Assembly: GCA_015680685.1 (NCBI GenBank) | Contig: MNCI01014977.1 | Coordinates: 225,400-260,531 of the forward strand | From: Gnetum montanum | Taxonomy: Eukaryota > Streptophyta > Gnetopsida > Gnetales > Gnetaceae | DNA: 35,132 nt | Direction: 5' to 3' | Shown here: piece by piece, positions 31,605 to 35,132 of the stretch | Layout of the letters: each line of letters opens with the position of its first letter | How positions within the stretch are numbered: position 1 is the first letter of the stretch | Program-made: the position numbers and the translations under genes | Notes under the pieces: generated by a model | What the model saw: the letters and a program-made list of their open reading frames with translations, nothing else | What the model was told of the DNA's origin: nothing | Database searches by the model: none

Positions 31605-32060
31605 GTTGTGTGGGAACATTTGGGGTCAGAGTATTGGGTTGTTTCGGGACCTGAATGATGAATGGGGCGGGACACGATTATGTCTGAGGCGTATGAGCTT
31701 AGACATCAAGCTACTTAGGCACCTTAACCACAAACGAGTTTGGGTGATTTATAGTTGGTGCCTCTATCGTAGCAACTACCGGTGGCACCCAAACCACGAA
31801 GGGAGTGGGCCGGTTTGATGGTGTCACACTAGCGGTTGTATCAACAGAGGGCACACGAACAACAAATGGTTTGGTTTGGGGTGGTATCTATGTTGTTGCC
31901 ACCATGGGAGGTACTCGAATGACCAATGGTTTTTGTGGGGTAGGAGGATCATGTGGGGAATATGAAGGTTAAGGTGATGTTAGTGCAGTAGGGGGAACAC
32001 GAACTATGAAGGGGTTCTTTGGTGTTTCATAGTTATTATCTATGTAGATGGTGTTAATTA
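31605..32060 (-). pseudogene. Gag-protease linker with six PFVVRVP-type repeats
   Basis: On the minus strand six short peptides recur: KPFIVRVP, KPLVIRVPP, KPFVVRVP, TPFVVWVPP, NSFVVKVP and APFIIQVPK. Their DNA starts near 31994, 31909, 31850, 31784, 31719 and 31647, spaced 59-85 bp. The intervals include lengths not divisible by three, so frameshifts have accumulated, and stops are present. It lies between the gag zinc knuckle and the protease ORF. The role is unknown; it may be a spacer or a docking motif. Confidence 0.6.
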
Positions 32061-32109
32061 TGTATGGAACTTCTTTAGTATTTAGGGGATCTTTATATAC
32101 GCCCATGGA

Positions 32110-34415
32110 CTAGTTTTTTGGTTTGACTGGGTTGGCCTCATCAAAAGTGATCTCACCTCTATCAATCATTCGTTGAATGTCTTGTTTCAAGGTGAAACAA
32201 TACTCGGTGCCATGCCCATTACGTTGGTGGCACTCACAAAACCGATCTAGTCTAAAGACTCTTGGAACTGGGGGCTCATCCGGTGTTGCCAAGCTTGGGT
32301 TCTCGACCAATTCACAGAATCGATCATGTTTTTGAATTGCCACGGGGGACAATTATTTATGTTTCATTAGCCCAGCCTTCAAGAGTTGGTCAAATAATTG
32401 TGAAGGTTTCATGGGTAATGGTGTGTATTGAGAGGGGTCTCTCCTCTAAAAGTTTCGCACATGACCTGGTGTAGCATTTTGTGATGTGGACAGTCCGGGT
32501 GTAGCAGCAGGAGCAAGTCTAGTATAGCTAGTAGGGGCGGTAGGTGGTTTACCATGTTGTCTCATACTTTTTTATTGAGTTTCTACTACTGCTGCTATAG
32601 TTTCCTTAGCCCTTTCTTTGTCTTTCTTATTATGCTAACTTTTAAATGCTGAATAGGCGGGGTCATGGCTATTTTGTGCTGCTTCTTCAATGTTTTTAAT
32701 TTGTACAAATGCTTGGCTAAGAGTGCTTGCATTTAGGTAATACAGTTTGGATTTAACAAAGTCATTCACGGCTCCCTTTAAGATGGTGAGTAAGTATGTT
32801 TCCGGGATTGGTTCATGAAGTTCGTTTAGCACAGCACTCCATCTCTGAATAAATTTTTGTACAAGATCAAGTGGTGCTTGTTTTACCTATATCAGACTGT
32901 CCAAGGTCACTTCAGGTTTCAGGTTGTATTTAAACCTGGTAACGAACTGGTGTAAGAGATCCTCTAAAGAGGATATGGAGTTGCGAGGCAAGGCTAAGTA
33001 CCAATCTAAAGCTCTCCTAGTGAGGGACATGGTGAAAACACGTAAGATTGCATGGGGACATGCCTGAAGCAATAAACATTCTAGTCTAAACGTGACCAGA
33101 TGGGCGTTGGGGTCTCCTTCCTCATTGTATTTGGTTAGTTGAGGCAAAGAAACTCCTTTGGGCAAGGTCAATGGTGGTACCGAAGAGCTAATAGGATCGT
33201 CTTGGTAAAAGTCTAATACTTTAAGCTCTTCATTGTTGGCCGTTTTGAGTCATTTTACCTCATCAGTGAGTTCTTGCATTATCTTTTTAGCTTCGGCCCA
33301 GTCTTGGGCACTAAGTGAAATGGCAAGTTGGTCATGTTGTGTAGTATGCAAGTTAGATTGTTGTACAGTGGATGGGAAAGAAGAAAGTTGAGTGGTCAAA
33401 GGTTGCACTTGTGGAATATTCATGGTGGGTGCTACTAAGGGCAGCATACTGTAAGGGGTGGGTTGTTGTTGTACTTGAGCGATGTTCATGGGTGGAATTG
33501 TAGGAGGTGGTATGTTGTAATGAGGGGGTTGATGTAGTTGCGTGCCAGTCACGGCCCACTGTCCAGTTATGATTTGCCCCGGAACACCCTGAACTTGTTG
33601 AGTTGAAGTGGTGAAGGGTGTCCCTTGGATTTGTATTCGTGGTATATAGTGAGTAGATGTAGAAGCAGGTATCACAGACGGCATCCCAATCACTTGGGGT
33701 GGGAAGGTTACTCCTACATTAGTTTGAGGGGGGTGTTGTTGGGGTTATACTTGTATGAGAAGGGATAACATGGTGACGACAGGAATAGTGGGGATGGGTA
33801 TATTGAATTAAGTATCAGTCATGGGGAGAGTGGGAATAAGAGTGAATGCTTCCTGTTGAGGCACATGTGCTTGAGTGATTTTAACTGAATGGAGGGACAT
33901 GGTCTCCCCTATGAAAGGGTGAAATAACGGGTTCACGTAAGTATGCGAACTAAGAGAATGATACGAATCCTCATGTTACGACTGAGCCACGAAATTATCT
34001 TCTTCATCTTCATTTGAGGTTCTACGGCAGATTGTCGCAAGGTTTGACTCCTCGCCATGAGGAGTTGGGATAGGAGTTCATGGTGGGATTTAGTGAGGGG
34101 GATGACATCATAGGCAGTGGGAATGAAGTCATGACCTCCTTTGTGAATTAACTCATAGTGTTTCTTTGCTTCCAACTCAACTCGATCAATGGCTAATTTA
34201 GCTTGGATTTTAACACAAATAAAATTATACTGTTCAGGTGTTAAGATGGTGAACATGGGATCCATACCTTGTAGTCTTAATGACCAGCGAGATGGCCCTT
34301 AAGGGTTGACCTCACCATGAGTCACTAGGGGTCTGGTGGTGGTCACAGGGTATAAGATTGACGCGCTGGGGTCAGAGATGAGGAGAGCAAAAGTATTGGT
34401 GTTCCTAGGGTCCAT
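32110..34415 (-). pseudogene. gag: Gag of element D (broken)
   Basis: The structural capsid protein. It begins MDPRNTNTFALLISD at 34415. Then come MDPMFTILTPEQYNF (34265), a Gln/Pro/Thr-rich region (about 33690-33290, e.g. NIPPPTIPPMNIAQVQQQP), and the retrotransposon gag core: LPQLTKYNEEGDPNAHLVTF, RRALDWYLALPRNSISS and HQFVTRFKYN at 33171-32887. EPIPETYLLTILKG (32832 on) follows. A knuckle-like FCECHQRNGHGTEYCFTLK is at about 32250-32190. Stops and frameshifts separate at least six pieces. The CxCH…GH…C pattern is typical of Tat-clade gag. Confidence 0.82.
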
Positions 34416-34998
34416 TTTACGTGTTTTAAGTATGACAACGTAAAGTAAAAAAAATTTAGTTAAGTGTTGGACTGGAAGCAAACAAATTTTCTAAGTGTTG
34501 GAACAATGTAAATGACGTAAATGAGAGAAAATTTGGCTAAGTGTTGTTAGCGTATACAGTGTAGATAGGAAAAAATTTGGTTAAGTATAGAACGGGTATA
34601 CTTGTTAGCGTACACCCTCAGCATGCAAACTTGTCTACACAGCATACACCTAAGTTTGGCAGCATGTAGACTTGTCTACACAACGTATGGACTGAATCCC
34701 CAGCATACAGGCTTCAACAATTAGCGTATAGGGTGAACAGGCAGCATACAGACAGAGTGGAGAGCATGCGGATTGGACAGCATGCAGATACGCTAGGCAG
34801 TGTATACATGCTGGGATTGCAGCAGATCTGGCTGAACAAGGCGTAGATTTGGAAGATTCAAAATTAGATCAATGCTGACAAAGTGTAGATCTGAGAAAAT
34901 TGACTATAGATTGGGGATCACGGGAGCAGATCTATGAGGTCTACGGTGGATTAGAGTAGATCTAAGAAATGGGAGGCCCTCCTTCTAGTGTCATTTTT
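34416..34998 (-). other. Leader of element D between 5' LTR and gag
   Basis: About 580 bp without a gene. 34600-34815 is dense in AGCATACA, AGCGTACA and AGCATGCA words. Right next to the LTR (34980-34998) the minus strand reads AAAAAATGACACTAGAAGG; I do not recognise a tRNA for this PBS position. Confidence 0.55.
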
Positions 34999-35132
34999 TG
35001 TACTATCTGAGATCGTCGGTACAAGGCTGGAATGAACAAGCACCGAGAGATCTGCAGACAAGCACAGAAGACTCTACCTTCGCTTGGGGGTGAGCTGGAA
35101 CTGACGAAGGTAGAGTACCTTGGGTGGTCTGC
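34999..35132 (-). repeat. 5' LTR of element D, 3' end only
   Basis: The first 134 bp from the low end; the minus strand ends GATAGTACA. It matches 17766-17900 with few differences. The rest is beyond the window. Confidence 0.85.

Larger units (their letters stand above)
17766..35132 (-). mobile_element. Giant Tat-lineage Ty3/gypsy element D (right end beyond window)
   Basis: The order on the minus strand is LTR (34999 on), leader, gag (34415-32110), protease (31602-30280), antisense-gene island (30020-24600), RT, RNase H, archaeal-like RNase H, integrase (24472-20916), spacer, LTR (19510-17766). A second RNase H and size above 17 kb place it in the Tat clade, near Ogre-like elements, in which protease and RT are also separated. 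The separating segment here is about 5.8 kb and contains an intron-bearing gene on the other strand. It inserted into the gag of element C. Most ORFs are broken. Confidence 0.85.

Overview
This window is eukaryotic plant DNA made almost entirely of nested, decayed LTR retrotransposons. Signs of this are Ty3/gypsy gag, protease, reverse transcriptase, RNase H and integrase remnants, tRNA-Asp and tRNA-iMet type primer binding sites, TATAAATA boxes in LTRs, and short GT-AG introns. No housekeeping gene, rRNA, tRNA or CRISPR was found. The amount of nesting suggests a large, repeat-rich plant genome; the species cannot be named from the sequence.

Layout, left to right. (A) 1-1338 is the 5' end of a minus-strand Athila-like element: start of gag, PBS, and a 1,025-bp LTR. 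It interrupts (or abuts) an old plus-strand chromovirus-like gag/protease relic at about 1345-2270. 2492-4592 is a compact minus-strand element: two LTRs of 0.85-0.93 kb around only 315 bp of internal DNA. (B) 5158-15072 is a complete plus-strand element with both LTRs and a perfect 5-bp target duplication (tgctc). It carries an Athila-like gag and a second coiled-coil ORF but no recognisable pol. A 2,240-bp solo LTR of another family (8718-10957, duplication gggag) is inserted in it and holds a 181-bp tandem array and a 15-bp minisatellite. (C) 15592-17765 is the 5' part of a third Athila-like plus-strand element, cut inside gag by (D). (D) 17766 to beyond 35132 is a giant minus-strand Tat-lineage element, in the same LTR family as the solo LTR. 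In its own direction it reads LTR, gag, protease, a 5.8-kb island, RT, RNase H, a second (archaeal-like) RNase H, integrase, LTR.

The most interesting feature is the island in D between protease and RT. It holds a multi-exon gene in the opposite direction to the element. Five GT-AG introns can be placed, and each joins its exons in phase. In antisense, those introns would not be removed from the element's genomic RNA, so they could survive retrotransposition. Minisatellite arrays sharing an AGTTTA..GTC..GGAC core sit at three module borders: protease/island, island/RT, and after integrase. The Athila-like LTRs share a second recurring design: clustered GATATC boxes, in two cases forming perfect 20-bp palindromes, just upstream of TATAAATA. 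The same cassette occurs inside element B, ahead of its second ORF.

Nearly every coding region is broken by stops and frameshifts; the 440-codon protease ORF of D is the exception. Two of the single-N positions are flanked by exact 46-55-bp duplications and look like assembly joins, not biology.
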